64,000 bases of DNA from Akanthomyces muscarius (Eukaryota > Ascomycota > Sordariomycetes > Hypocreales > Cordycipitaceae): contig NW_026611618.1 of the NCBI RefSeq assembly GCF_028009165.1, positions 744,001 to 808,000 on the forward strand. Reading direction: 5' to 3'. A program made the position numbers and the translations under genes. This document shows, in pieces, positions 55,760 to 64,000 of the stretch. Under the pieces are notes generated by a model that saw only the letters and a program-made list of their open reading frames with translations, had not been told where the DNA came from and searched no databases. Within the stretch, counting starts at the first letter, position 1. Each line of letters begins with the position of its first letter.

Positions 55760-57002
55760 CTAGACTGTAGCCTCCGGTTTGATGTCGCTAGTGCCCTCTT
55801 TTCCTATTTTCTTGTCGCTTTCCTTGGCATTGCGGTTGATCCGGGAGCTGTTCTTATTCGTTGGAGATTCTTGGCAAGAACGACTGTGATTCTCATTTCT
55901 AGCGGATAAGCTGTTATTGTTGTGTTGAGACAGAGTGTGCAAGTGGGTGGAAAGCTTGGAGGAGACGGCAGTGTTTGCAGTGACCCAATTAGCGAGACTA
56001 TCCTCGCAGTCCCGAAGGATAGCTCTACTAGCCTCATGACTGTCATATGGCTGTTCGAATTCACCAGGCATGATTGGGGTATCGTCGATGAGCTCAAGGA
56101 GGTGCTTGCCGTAGCCAGCAATGATAACGACCTTCTCGCAGTGCTCTCTGATAGAATTGAACTGATAGGTATAGGCAGTCTTGACCTTTTCACGAGTGGT
56201 GTTGGACAGCTGGGCCTCGGCGACGAGGGACACAGCCTCAGCACGGACAAGCTCCTGCTCCAAGACAAAAATCTTGGGCGAGTTGGGCTCTTTGTACTTG
56301 AGCCGGGCAATCTTGTCGTTGATTTTTCCCTTGCCCGGGATGTGTTAGCATCTGATCGATACTAGCTGCACTGAAATTGGTAACTTGCGGTCTCGAGTGG
56401 GTTGAACAGAGCTCTCAATGTCGACGATACCATTCATGGTGATGCGGTACTGGTCGTAGCAGTCAACGTATTGATCCTCAAGCTCGCCAATCTCGTAGAG
56501 GCAAACACCGAGCTTGTCGGTAAGATCAGGGATGTATCCTTCGCCATCCTCACCCCAGACGGACAATTGTTGCTAGAAATAGCTCGTTAGTACTAGAACT
56601 GTGTGAAATCTTTTCTTTGGAGCATACAGTGACTTCTTTGCGCTCCTTAGCGACAGTTTCGAGGCTCAGCATTAAGTTTGTCTCCATGTTGACGAGCCGG
56701 GCTAGCTTCTTGGCCAGCTTGGGGCTAAAAGCCCCGCCAACAATGCGGCGCAGGATGAAGCCTACTAGTTCATTAGTGTCGAGGGTTTTATAGGGTGGGA
56801 TGCTGGAGTATTTTAGACATGTATGAAGGGTGGTACAAATTGAAATAACATGTTCTGAGGCAGCATCTAGACTTTTAGATGAGGGAGAAGGTGTAAAAGT
56901 CAGCTGAAGTCTCAAGAAGCGTAATTGGGGTTAATCGATATGCTTTACCTGCCGTTGAGACGCAGCGGGCACATGAGTGCACCGCATAGAGGCGCGATGC
57001 AT
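55760..57002 (-). CDS. Pil1/Lsp1-family eisosome core protein (diverged paralog)
   Basis: Eisosome proteins are BAR-like coats shaping furrows of the plasma membrane. Exons: 56949-57002 (MHRASMRC start, as in Pil1), 56873-56903, 56628-56761, 56372-56572 and 55760-56329, giving 329 residues. Conserved blocks are LAKKLARLVNMETNLM, QQLSVWGEDG, LYEIGELEDQYVD, LKYKEPNSPK and GYGKHLLELIDDTP. The last intron is problematic. The conserved donor position (GTTACC, 56384) gives a 55-nt intron and shifts the frame. Only a weak GTGCAG donor 13 bases downstream (42-nt intron) keeps the frame, adding four residues. The glycine-rich GRFFGKGG segment of Pil1 is also missing. It is therefore either a functional diverged paralog or an early pseudogene, and it lies in repeat-bearing DNA. 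Confidence 0.8.
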
Positions 57003-58717
57003 TAGCTCTGTATCGTGTGTTGTAGTAGTCGCTCGGATGTGGTTGAGTGTTTTGCAGCAGAGTAAATGAGATGAAGGGATAGCAGCATGGTGCAGAACCG
57101 TGGACACATATAACGAAATACCCCGTACCCTCAGTCCCTAAGCTTGGCTTGCTTGTAGGTGCCCGGTCCCAACTTGCAGTAACTAGATGACGGTCGTCAA
57201 ATCAAAGAGGAAAGAGACGGCCTTGCTCCGCGTGTTAGCGCCACTGCACATCACCCCACCGCGCGCCACCATCACACCACATCATTGCAAAACCATGTAC
57301 TTGTACCACTTTCAGATTAAATGTGTAATCTAAGCTACACGCTACTATGTGTCACTGGGCGGCGACGTGGGTGAAAGGACACCACATAAATCCGCGAAGC
57401 CATTGTCTCGGGCGTAGATTGTGTGAGATTCTTCAGTGGATCGGCACGCCAAAAATCGAGAAATATGACAGCCGTCCCAGCTGAGGGAGCCAAGTTTTGG
57501 TGCGCCAAGTTGATGAGCAGTTCGAGATGGTGAGTCTACGTAGCAAAATGGCTGGCAAATAGTTAGTTTCCTGGGATTTACAAACAAAGAAACGACTTAA
57601 GTTAGTCATATTTTTATCCAGTTGAATAACATGATGGTATATTTACATGACTTTATGGTTGCACACTACGGAAAAGCAGCGGCCTCACCGTTGGTGATAG
57701 CTTTTACGCTAGCCTGTGTGCTACTGCATTAGAAAAACGCCAGAAGGGACACCGACAAATTACATCGTCTGGAGCTGATGGGATGGCGTTGCGCGTGTGC
57801 TTCGCAAGTTATTCATTCGAGGTCCCTTAATGTCGGCCCGTCAATGACTAGAAACTGACGCGAATGTTTGCCTAGCAGCAAAAGACTTGGCGCTTCCTAC
57901 GTCAAGGTCGTTATACCCAGTCACCACCAGGAGCAAATTCTACTGCAGCATACCTGTAACTTGACGGGGTAACGATGTCCGCGGTGTCTGATGCAGGTCT
58001 CGCAAGAAAGTGCCAGGGTGTCGTGGCGTCGTCTTGGAACTGGACGTGTCGTTGTCCTCGGGCGTCGGCCTTGCAGTCTGTAGCCAGTTGCTTCAAGTAT
58101 ACACATACTTTCAGCTATCGTGTAGGATGCTTCCCACTGAAGTTCATGTGTAGCTGTGTGTACTACTGCCCACCAATCAGCGCATATGCCGTCGACAACG
58201 TCCTAGTTCTCTTGTGTACAGTCAGGATGATGTTTCTGCCAGCATCACTTTCAGCGCAGGCGGCAGGGCACAACTCCAGGCGCTTTCAAGGGCAACGGAC
58301 AAATGAGTCTACAACTAGAGTTGAGGAATGGTCTTTGTCCAAGGCGTGTATATGGCATTGGAACATGGTGACTGTGCGCGATGCCGACTTCACGGTGTCG
58401 TAGCCTTGTCGGAAATAGATGAGAGCGACTGAAACAAGCTTGTCGCATATTCAAGCGACTGTAACCAGCTTGAATAGTTGAAATTTGCATATATTAATTT
58501 AAGTAATAGTTTATCATCAAGAGCTGCTTTCATGTGGATATTCATCAAACCGAGCTCCGGCGTCATAGCGGGGTCCTTCAGCCGCCCCAGGCACCGAGAC
58601 GAACCCCGCCAAATCTTTTCTTCCCTAGCTTCCGCGATCGCATCACTCTTTTTCCTCTCCATATCTGCGCATTTCTACCCCCCCAACTCTCCTAGGCCGC
58701 TCAACTCGTCCGCCGCC
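57003..58717. other. divergent intergenic between the Pil1-like and Dim1 genes
   Basis: Promoters of both genes lie at the ends. The middle carries the second 107-bp repeat copy (58194-58300) within a longer open frame (57975-58403) that has no ATG-proximal family match. No intact gene is supported. Confidence 0.45.
58194..58300 (+). repeat. 107-bp dispersed repeat, copy 2
   Basis: Ungapped match to 54984-55090, about 3.2 kb away on the other side of the Pil1-like gene. This copy lacks the stop seen in copy 1. Confidence 0.65.
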
Positions 58718-59220
58718 ATGGGCTCCGTCGTCATCCCCCATCTCAGCTCCGGCTGGCACGTCGACCAGGCCATCCTCAGCGAGGACGAGCGCCTCGTCGT
58801 CATCCGCTTCGGCCGCGACTGGGACCCCGCCTGCATGCAGCAGGACGAGGTCCTCTACAAGATTGCCGAAAAGGTCAAGAGCTTCGCCGTCGTCTACGTC
58901 TGCGACATTGACCAGGTGCCCGACTTCAACCAAATGTACGGTACGTATCGCATCATCAACCAGGGAGATTCCCCCGCGTCCTTGGTCCTTGGACTGACTT
59001 TGCTTCCGTAGAGCTCTACGATCCTTGCACAATCATGTTCTTCTTTCGCAACAAACACATGATGGTCGACTTTGGCACCGGCAACAACAACAAGCTCAAC
59101 TGGGTCCTCGAGGACAAGCAGGAGCTCATCGACATCGTCGAGACGGTGTACCGCGGCGCGAAAAAGGGCCGCGGTCTGGTCGTCAGCCCCAAGGACTACT
59201 CGACGCGTCACCGATACTAA
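58718..59220 (+). CDS. DIM1: Dim1, thioredoxin-fold U5 snRNP protein
   Basis: A core component of the U5 snRNP and U4/U6.U5 tri-snRNP (human TXNL4A), needed for pre-mRNA splicing in the nucleus. Exons 58718-58940 and 59012-59220 flank a 71-nt intron and give 143 residues, the family's normal length. The sequence starts MGSVVIPHLSSGWHVDQAI and contains VIRFGRDWDPACMQQDEVL, where the thioredoxin CxxC is replaced as expected in this family. DIDQVPDFNQMYELYDPCT and FFFRNKHMMVDFGTGNNNK follow, then the conserved end DYSTRHRY. The ATG lies in a CGCCGCCATGG context. Identification is certain. Confidence 0.98.
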
Positions 59221-59634
59221 GCCCACCGAGAGCGCTTGCGACGTGTCGACATCTCTCAATCGCATCTATCTGAAATATAATACCCCAAAAGCGTTGATGC
59301 GGGTTTATGACATTATTGCATTTATGGTTTTGGTCGGCGTTACCTATCGGATATAGGATCGTTTTTAATTATTATACAGTCCATCACAGCAGCCAGGCTC
59401 ATTTCAATATCCAAAACAGAATCTTTGTTTATTATTAGCTCTGCTTTTTTTAAATCCTGCAAACTATCATTATATCCTTATTTTCTCCTAAACGCCTTGT
59501 ATCCCCTTTGTTTGTTTTTTGGAATATACATCAGTACAGATGTTGGATCGCTCCGAACTTGGGGTGCTCTGTATCCAACATCCAAGCCCAGTTCTGCATG
59601 AATTGCTTTTACTTTTTTATAAGAAATACGCCCT
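59221..59634. other. intergenic between convergent Dim1 and Tao3-like genes
   Basis: Contains both 3' ends, with T-rich and AATAA-like sequence. No gene is supported. Confidence 0.5.
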
Positions 59635-62600
59635 CTACAGCACATCTTGTTGCCCGCCTGCAAACATATTGGGGTTCGGTGTGGGCATTTTGGGTGTGGG
59701 CTGCGGTGGTGTCTTTTCACGCCCGCGGTGCTCGTCGCGAGACCGGCTCGTCAGTCTCCGCAAGTTCGACGACGACTTTGTGGCCCCCGTCGGCGTCGCC
59801 GCCGTGGTGATGACCTCGGGCTTGGGCGGTCGTGTCACCATGTGCTCGAGGGAGAAGACGCTGCCAATGTTGGTGGCTGCGCTGGGCCGCTCGTCGTCGG
59901 CGTCCGAGAAGCCGCCCGACAAGTACTCCTCGTCAGACGTCATGTCGCCCGCCATATGCGGATAGTATGACGCTGGGGCAGATGGGGACGTGATGGAACG
60001 CGAGTGCAGCGCTGGTCGAGGCGACGTCACAATGTTAAAGGCGCCAGGGTTCATGGCATTGGCGCTCGCTTCTCGAGACATTGCGGGTGGTCTGTCGGCG
60101 AAGCCATTCTGGAACGAAGTGTTGCTAGATGCTTGATGGAGGATTGGCAAAATCTGTTCGTCGTAAAGCTGCGTCTCCGAATCGAATGCATCCGGATCGT
60201 ACTCTGTGACCGTCCTCGATGACCGGCCGTCGTCATCGGTGTGAGGGCTTGACGGCTCGTCGAAAAAGTCATCCAAACTATCCAGCTTGGTTACAAGGTC
60301 CCCTACAAGCGTATCGGCGCGGCCATCATCAGAGAGCATAGTCGCCGAACGCTCATGTGAGTTAAAGTATCCATATGCAAAGTCGTCGTTGTGGAATTCA
60401 ACCTCCGCCGTCGGGGTGGCTTCAGTCGACGATCCCTCTGCGCTTTGGCACATGTAGAATGCAGCATGGATGTTTGCCCGAGTCGCCTCTGTTTTCTTGG
60501 CTGGCACGGGAATCGCCCAACCGGAAGCTTCGGGGATACCAAACAGACTCTGCGTGCGCTCATATTCTTTTCGGATGATCTTGGAAGTGGCGCGCGTCAT
60601 GCTCATGCGCAAGTGGTGTTTGTCCATGTGGCTGCCCGAGACTGTCATGATGTTGTCAAGAACCTCAAGAGCATTCATACACAAGTCGGTCTGGAGCAGG
60701 CGAAGTAATGGCGAAATCAGATCAGAGCCGTGCCCCGCAAGCTCAGGGTTGCGCATATCCACTTCGGGGATTGCGACACACAGGATGCGCATCGTGTGAA
60801 CTTTGACCCAGGTGATGGAGTTTGTGAGCAGACCAAGCAAAAAGGTGATCATCTTGAAGTCAAGCTGTGGAAGATAGTATTCCTTCAGCGCTCCAAATAA
60901 TATTGTCAGTAGATCGCCACCACTGTGGATGTTGCCATTGACGTAGTCATCGAGCGTCAACGCAATACCTTCAAGGCCTTGTCGGTCTGCCTCGGCGAGC
61001 AAAACATGTGCAGACTGCAGGACATCATCTGCTGGCAGGCTGCGCTGATCCAGATCGTTGAGAAATCTTGGAAAGTTGGCTAGCAGCGTGAAGAAGAGAC
61101 GTTGATCATCGCCAATGAGAGGATCATTGGGGAGCTTCACGAGCTGCTCCATGATATCCAATGTCGGCTGCCAGCAGACGGCTGAGCGGAGGCCTTTGTG
61201 AAGCAGCGGCTGCAGACCATCATAAGTCCCATCCCAGCGAGGTGGCTGCCCATCTGCAATCAGGCGTCGAACGCTAGCGGATCGCAAGTCCACTTTGCCT
61301 ACAAGCTCGCTGAGCATGTCCACGGCTTCTCTAAACTCTCGTTCGTTGATGGATTCCAGACATGCGCACGTGGTCCAGAAGAGCTGAGGAAACGTGAGTA
61401 GCTTGTCGGATTCGAGCTTGACAATCAGTGTCTTCAAAGTTGTCAAAATTTCCATAGAGAATGACTGGATCTCTGGGTCTTCATCGGCAATTGTATTCGA
61501 CAGCCGTGCCAACATATCGCCAAGCATGTACTGATCCAAGGATGTCAAGACGCAGCGAAAGATTTGGAACGAGCGACAGGCCAAATGTCTGACAGGACAC
61601 GAGGTGGCCCAAGTAAGGGAAAGCCTTCCCCATTGCTCTTTGATACCGGGATACGCAGGTTCAAACGTTTGCAGCACTTCGGCAGTAAGGTATTCCATGC
61701 TGGGAGGTACCTTGTTGTCTTGCTCGTCAACCTTGCCATTGCTGTCTTCATAGCTCCAGACGACTGCTCGATCATGGCCACGAACTAGGTCTATGAGTTC
61801 CTCGATGGTCTGCTTTCTCGTATCGTGGGGGTTTTCGTCCATGCGAGAGAGGACGAGCTCGTGTATCAAGTGCACCAGCATTTCACGAGCCTGTTCTTGC
61901 ACGAGCGGGGTATAATGATCCCACAGAACCGTAACCACGTGCAGCAGAGAAGGAATATTCTCGGGGATCAGGTTCACTGGTGCAACCATCAAATCGACAA
62001 GGAGTATCAAGGAAAGTTGTCCGAGAGAAAACCCTGCTTGCTTCGTTCCAACAGGCAGAGCTTCATTAAGATCAGCGCAGTACGGCAGGGCGCTAACGTC
62101 CGGCGGAGGAGGCATCGAGTCCCGCTTCTCGTTGGGTACCATGGCCTTAGGCGTGATTTGCAGCAGCAGAAACTCAACCACTTTGATACCAGGCGTGCCG
62201 CTTGTGGTTGACAGAAAAACGACAATCTGCTTCGCGTATTCGACAAAGTTTTGTTCCCGCCGTTCAAGGCAGAGTTGCATGATAAAGTCCAAAACCAGCC
62301 GCACATTTCCAGGGTGCGGACCTGTCGCCAAGGCCTGCCATAGCGCTTGTACCTCGTTATGCAGGGCAACGCTCGACTTGATCGTGATTTCGAGCAGGTT
62401 AGCGAGCAGGACGTATGATTGAGCTGTGGGTCCGCCGTTCGGATCCAGTTTCAGTTCAATCGCCTGAATCCACGGCAGGATGACTGCAACAACATTTCGC
62501 TGTGCATGCGGCTGGAGGTCTTTGAAATAGAGAGTAAACTCTGAGACAATGTGAAAGGCCAATTCAGTGTACGAGTTTGCGAGTCGCTTTGATATCTCAA

Positions 62601-64000
62601 ACTGGGCCAGCTTGTACACCGCCTGCGTCTTGTCGGCAATACTGATGTCAAAGTCGCGAATCTTGGAGTTGCGTTGCTGCCTAAGCTCGAGGGATCGCAG
62701 AGCTGCAGCAGACTTTGACCGAATCTCGCTCTGGTCATTTCCGAGAGTGAAGAGACAGAGGCCAAGCATTTTCCAGAACGGGCAAGGATAGTCGGGGCAT
62801 TCTTGAAGAACGTCCATGCAGACCATGAAATAGCTCTCGAGCACTTTGGGGGCCTCTGCGAGATAGCAGCGTGCGATGCAGTGATCAAGGAGATACGGGT
62901 AGTCTTTGTTGTGGATGACAAGGTTTTTCAGCGCCAGTCGGCCAGTGACATTCATACGGTCACTTCCAGAATTAAAGATGGCTTCAACCCATGCCAGCAT
63001 GCGGCGTACGTCAAACTGCAGCGTAACGCCACTCTCGGTGGTAAACGTAACGGGGCCTGCACAGAGTGCTGCCATTGCGCTCAGAGCAGCGTTGCGCAGA
63101 TTTCGTTTCTCAATCTCCATGGCTGCCGTCACGGTACCTCGCTCTCCCATCGACTGCTGGTCAATGACAGACTGCCTCATCGTATCTTCCCTAGCACGAA
63201 TTTGGTTTTGGTTCGGGGAAAAGCCGCACCAGTCTTCCATCAAGGAGAAGGCAGACTTGCGTGACTCAAAGGTCATCCACCGTGAAGGGTCTTGGGTTCG
63301 GTTGATGCCCTCAAACAAGGTCTCCATCAGACCGCAGTAGTGCTGTCGCAGCTTTTGAAACTCCCAGTCCATCTGCACTTCACCGTCCATGAGGAACAGC
63401 TTCAAATCTTTGGCATATGATGTCAATGTTGTCAAGAAAAAGTCGTTGCCATGTACACGCTCATCCCGAAGGTGGTGCGATGTCAATTTGAGTACGTGCG
63501 TGATTTCCGTTCGCAGCAGATCCATCTTTCTGTTTCGACGGGGGCTGCTGTTTGTGCGCTGGTGAATTCTGGCTCTAGCCTCGTCGTTGCATCGAGCAAC
63601 CTGGCCTTGCAATTCCTCCAGCAAAGATCTGTAAATATGGATATTGATTGAGCCCATCGCGACGACAGTAGCGTCGCGGCTGGACGCGGAGTGGGCTGAA
63701 AGCATAGGTATTAGGTATTTGAACAAAGTTCTGGCCGTCATGATCTTGTCGGTGGACGCATGCCGGGAGCCTTTCCGAGTATGTTGCAGGTCTTTCGGGT
63801 TGGTTGGTGCTGGTAGCGCTCCCGGATCGGCCATAGTTGTGCATGCAAATATCAGGTACAGCTTCCACTGCTCAATCATAACCTCTGGGTGCGCGGCCGC
63901 AGATCTGTTGCCCATTCGCTGATTCCCAGACTCTCCGCCGTACAAAAGGCCACGTGAAGGCTCTGATATACAAACAATCGACTTGTATAGCTGAATTATG
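59635..64000 (-). CDS. TAO3: Tao3/Mor2/Furry-family cell-morphogenesis protein, C-terminal part
   Basis: A giant HEAT-like-repeat scaffold that, with NDR-type kinases (Cbk1/Orb6), controls polarised growth and cell separation (RAM/MOR network). The frame is open from the right edge to a stop at 59635-59637, about 1455 codons without an intron, so the start lies beyond the window. Blocks typical of the family's C-terminal half are seen: FKYLIPMLSAHSASSRDATV, RRMLAWVEAIFNSGSDRM, WGRLSLTWATSCPVRHLACR and ITWVKVHTMRILCVAIPEVD. The last ~200 residues are acidic and Ser/Thr-rich, with a Pro-rich basic end. Only the truncation by the window edge is unusual. Confidence 0.93.
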   Translation of the reverse strand, partial: IIQLYKSIVCISEPSRGLLYGGESGNQRMGNRSAAAHPEVMIEQWKLYLIFACTTMADPGALPAPTNPKDLQHTRKGSRHASTDKIMTARTLFKYLIPMLSAHSASSRDATVVAMGSINIHIYRSLLEELQGQVARCNDEARARIHQRTNSSPRRNRKMDLLRTEITHVLKLTSHHLRDERVHGNDFFLTTLTSYAKDLKLFLMDGEVQMDWEFQKLRQHYCGLMETLFEGINRTQDPSRWMTFESRKSAFSLMEDWCGFSPNQNQIRAREDTMRQSVIDQQSMGERGTVTAAMEIEKRNLRNAALSAMAALCAGPVTFTTESGVTLQFDVRRMLAWVEAIFNSGSDRMNVTGRLALKNLVIHNKDYPYLLDHCIARCYLAEAPKVLESYFMVCMDVLQECPDYPCPFWKMLGLCLFTLGNDQSEIRSKSAAALRSLELRQQRNSKIRDFDISIADKTQAVYKLAQFEISKRLANSYTELAFHIVSEFTLYFKDLQPHAQRNVVAVILPWIQAIELKLDPNGGPTAQSYVLLANLLEITIKSSVALHNEVQALWQALATGPHPGNVRLVLDFIMQLCLERREQNFVEYAKQIVVFLSTTSGTPGIKVVEFLLLQITPKAMVPNEKRDSMPPPPDVSALPYCADLNEALPVGTKQAGFSLGQLSLILLVDLMVAPVNLIPENIPSLLHVVTVLWDHYTPLVQEQAREMLVHLIHELVLSRMDENPHDTRKQTIEELIDLVRGHDRAVVWSYEDSNGKVDEQDNKVPPSMEYLTAEVLQTFEPAYPGIKEQWGRLSLTWATSCPVRHLACRSFQIFRCVLTSLDQYMLGDMLARLSNTIADEDPEIQSFSMEILTTLKTLIVKLESDKLLTFPQLFWTTCACLESINEREFREAVDMLSELVGKVDLRSASVRRLIADGQPPRWDGTYDGLQPLLHKGLRSAVCWQPTLDIMEQLVKLPNDPLIGDDQRLFFTLLANFPRFLNDLDQRSLPADDVLQSAHVLLAEADRQGLEGIALTLDDYVNGNIHSGGDLLTILFGALKEYYLPQLDFKMITFLLGLLTNSITWVKVHTMRILCVAIPEVDMRNPELAGHGSDLISPLLRLLQTDLCMNALEVLDNIMTVSGSHMDKHHLRMSMTRATSKIIRKEYERTQSLFGIPEASGWAIPVPAKKTEATRANIHAAFYMCQSAEGSSTEATPTAEVEFHNDDFAYGYFNSHERSATMLSDDGRADTLVGDLVTKLDSLDDFFDEPSSPHTDDDGRSSRTVTEYDPDAFDSETQLYDEQILPILHQASSNTSFQNGFADRPPAMSREASANAMNPGAFNIVTSPRPALHSRSITSPSAPASYYPHMAGDMTSDEEYLSGGFSDADDERPSAATNIGSVFSLEHMVTRPPKPEVITTAATPTGATKSSSNLRRLTSRSRDEHRGREKTPPQPTPKMPTPNPNMFAGGQQDVL

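Noticed and set aside
1..64000. CRISPR arrays, insertion sequences, intact transposons, integrated viruses
   Set aside because: Looked for spaced direct repeats, terminal repeats, and transposase or reverse-transcriptase motifs; none seen apart from the short repeats listed.

Overview
The window is nuclear DNA of a filamentous ascomycete (Pezizomycotina). Genes carry short introns (about 42-100 nt) with GTAAGT/GTATGT-like donors and CTAAC-like branch sites. A Zn2Cys6 regulator, a sedolisin and a Pil1-type eisosome protein are present, and the GC-rich gene blocks are separated by long gene-free DNA. A hypocrealean origin is my guess from protein flavour only; the sequence here does not prove it.

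Layout. 0-4 kb: gene-poor, with one candidate small secreted protein (1180-1716). 4-10.5 kb: delta-9 fatty-acid desaturase (OLE1), nucleoporin Seh1, and a Zn2Cys6 transcription factor whose zinc cluster seems to need a 3-nt microexon. 10.5-15 kb: a cysteine-rich stretch with a 26-residue metallothionein-like ORF, three tandem diverged copies of a ~110-residue Cys/His-rich protein, and an intron-containing tRNA-Phe. 15-20 kb: a cyclin-box protein, an APH-fold kinase-like protein with a probable GC-AG intron, and an ankyrin-repeat protein. 20-23.4 kb: gene-free. 23.4-33.3 kb: a small unknown protein, an AhpD-like protein, a TALE-homeodomain/C2H2 transcription factor, a small mitochondrial-type protein and a beta-propeller-like protein. 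34-38 kb: a very large kinase-like protein with an atypical DFG motif and a repetitive tail. 38-42.2 kb: gene-free. 42.2-49.8 kb: mitochondrial Lon protease, a coiled-coil protein, a glutathione S-transferase and an RRG7-type mitochondrial nuclease-fold protein. 50-58.5 kb: a broken gene relic, a secreted sedolisin, repeat-bearing gene-poor DNA, and a diverged Pil1/Lsp1 eisosome gene flanked by two copies of a 107-bp repeat. 58.7-64 kb: the U5 snRNP protein Dim1 and the C-terminal part of a Tao3/Mor2/Furry protein that runs off the window.

The genes form no single pathway. Most are housekeeping (lipid desaturation, nuclear pore, mitochondrial proteolysis, splicing, polarity scaffold). Two accessory islands interrupt them: the Cys-rich cluster at 11.5-14.4 kb and the repeat-rich stretch around the Pil1 paralog at 53-58.3 kb. 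The most interesting observations are the 3-nt microexon, the Cys-rich cluster with its neighbouring metallothionein-like ORF, and the eisosome paralog with odd splicing. All exon boundaries were placed by hand from splice consensus and reading frame, without transcript data.
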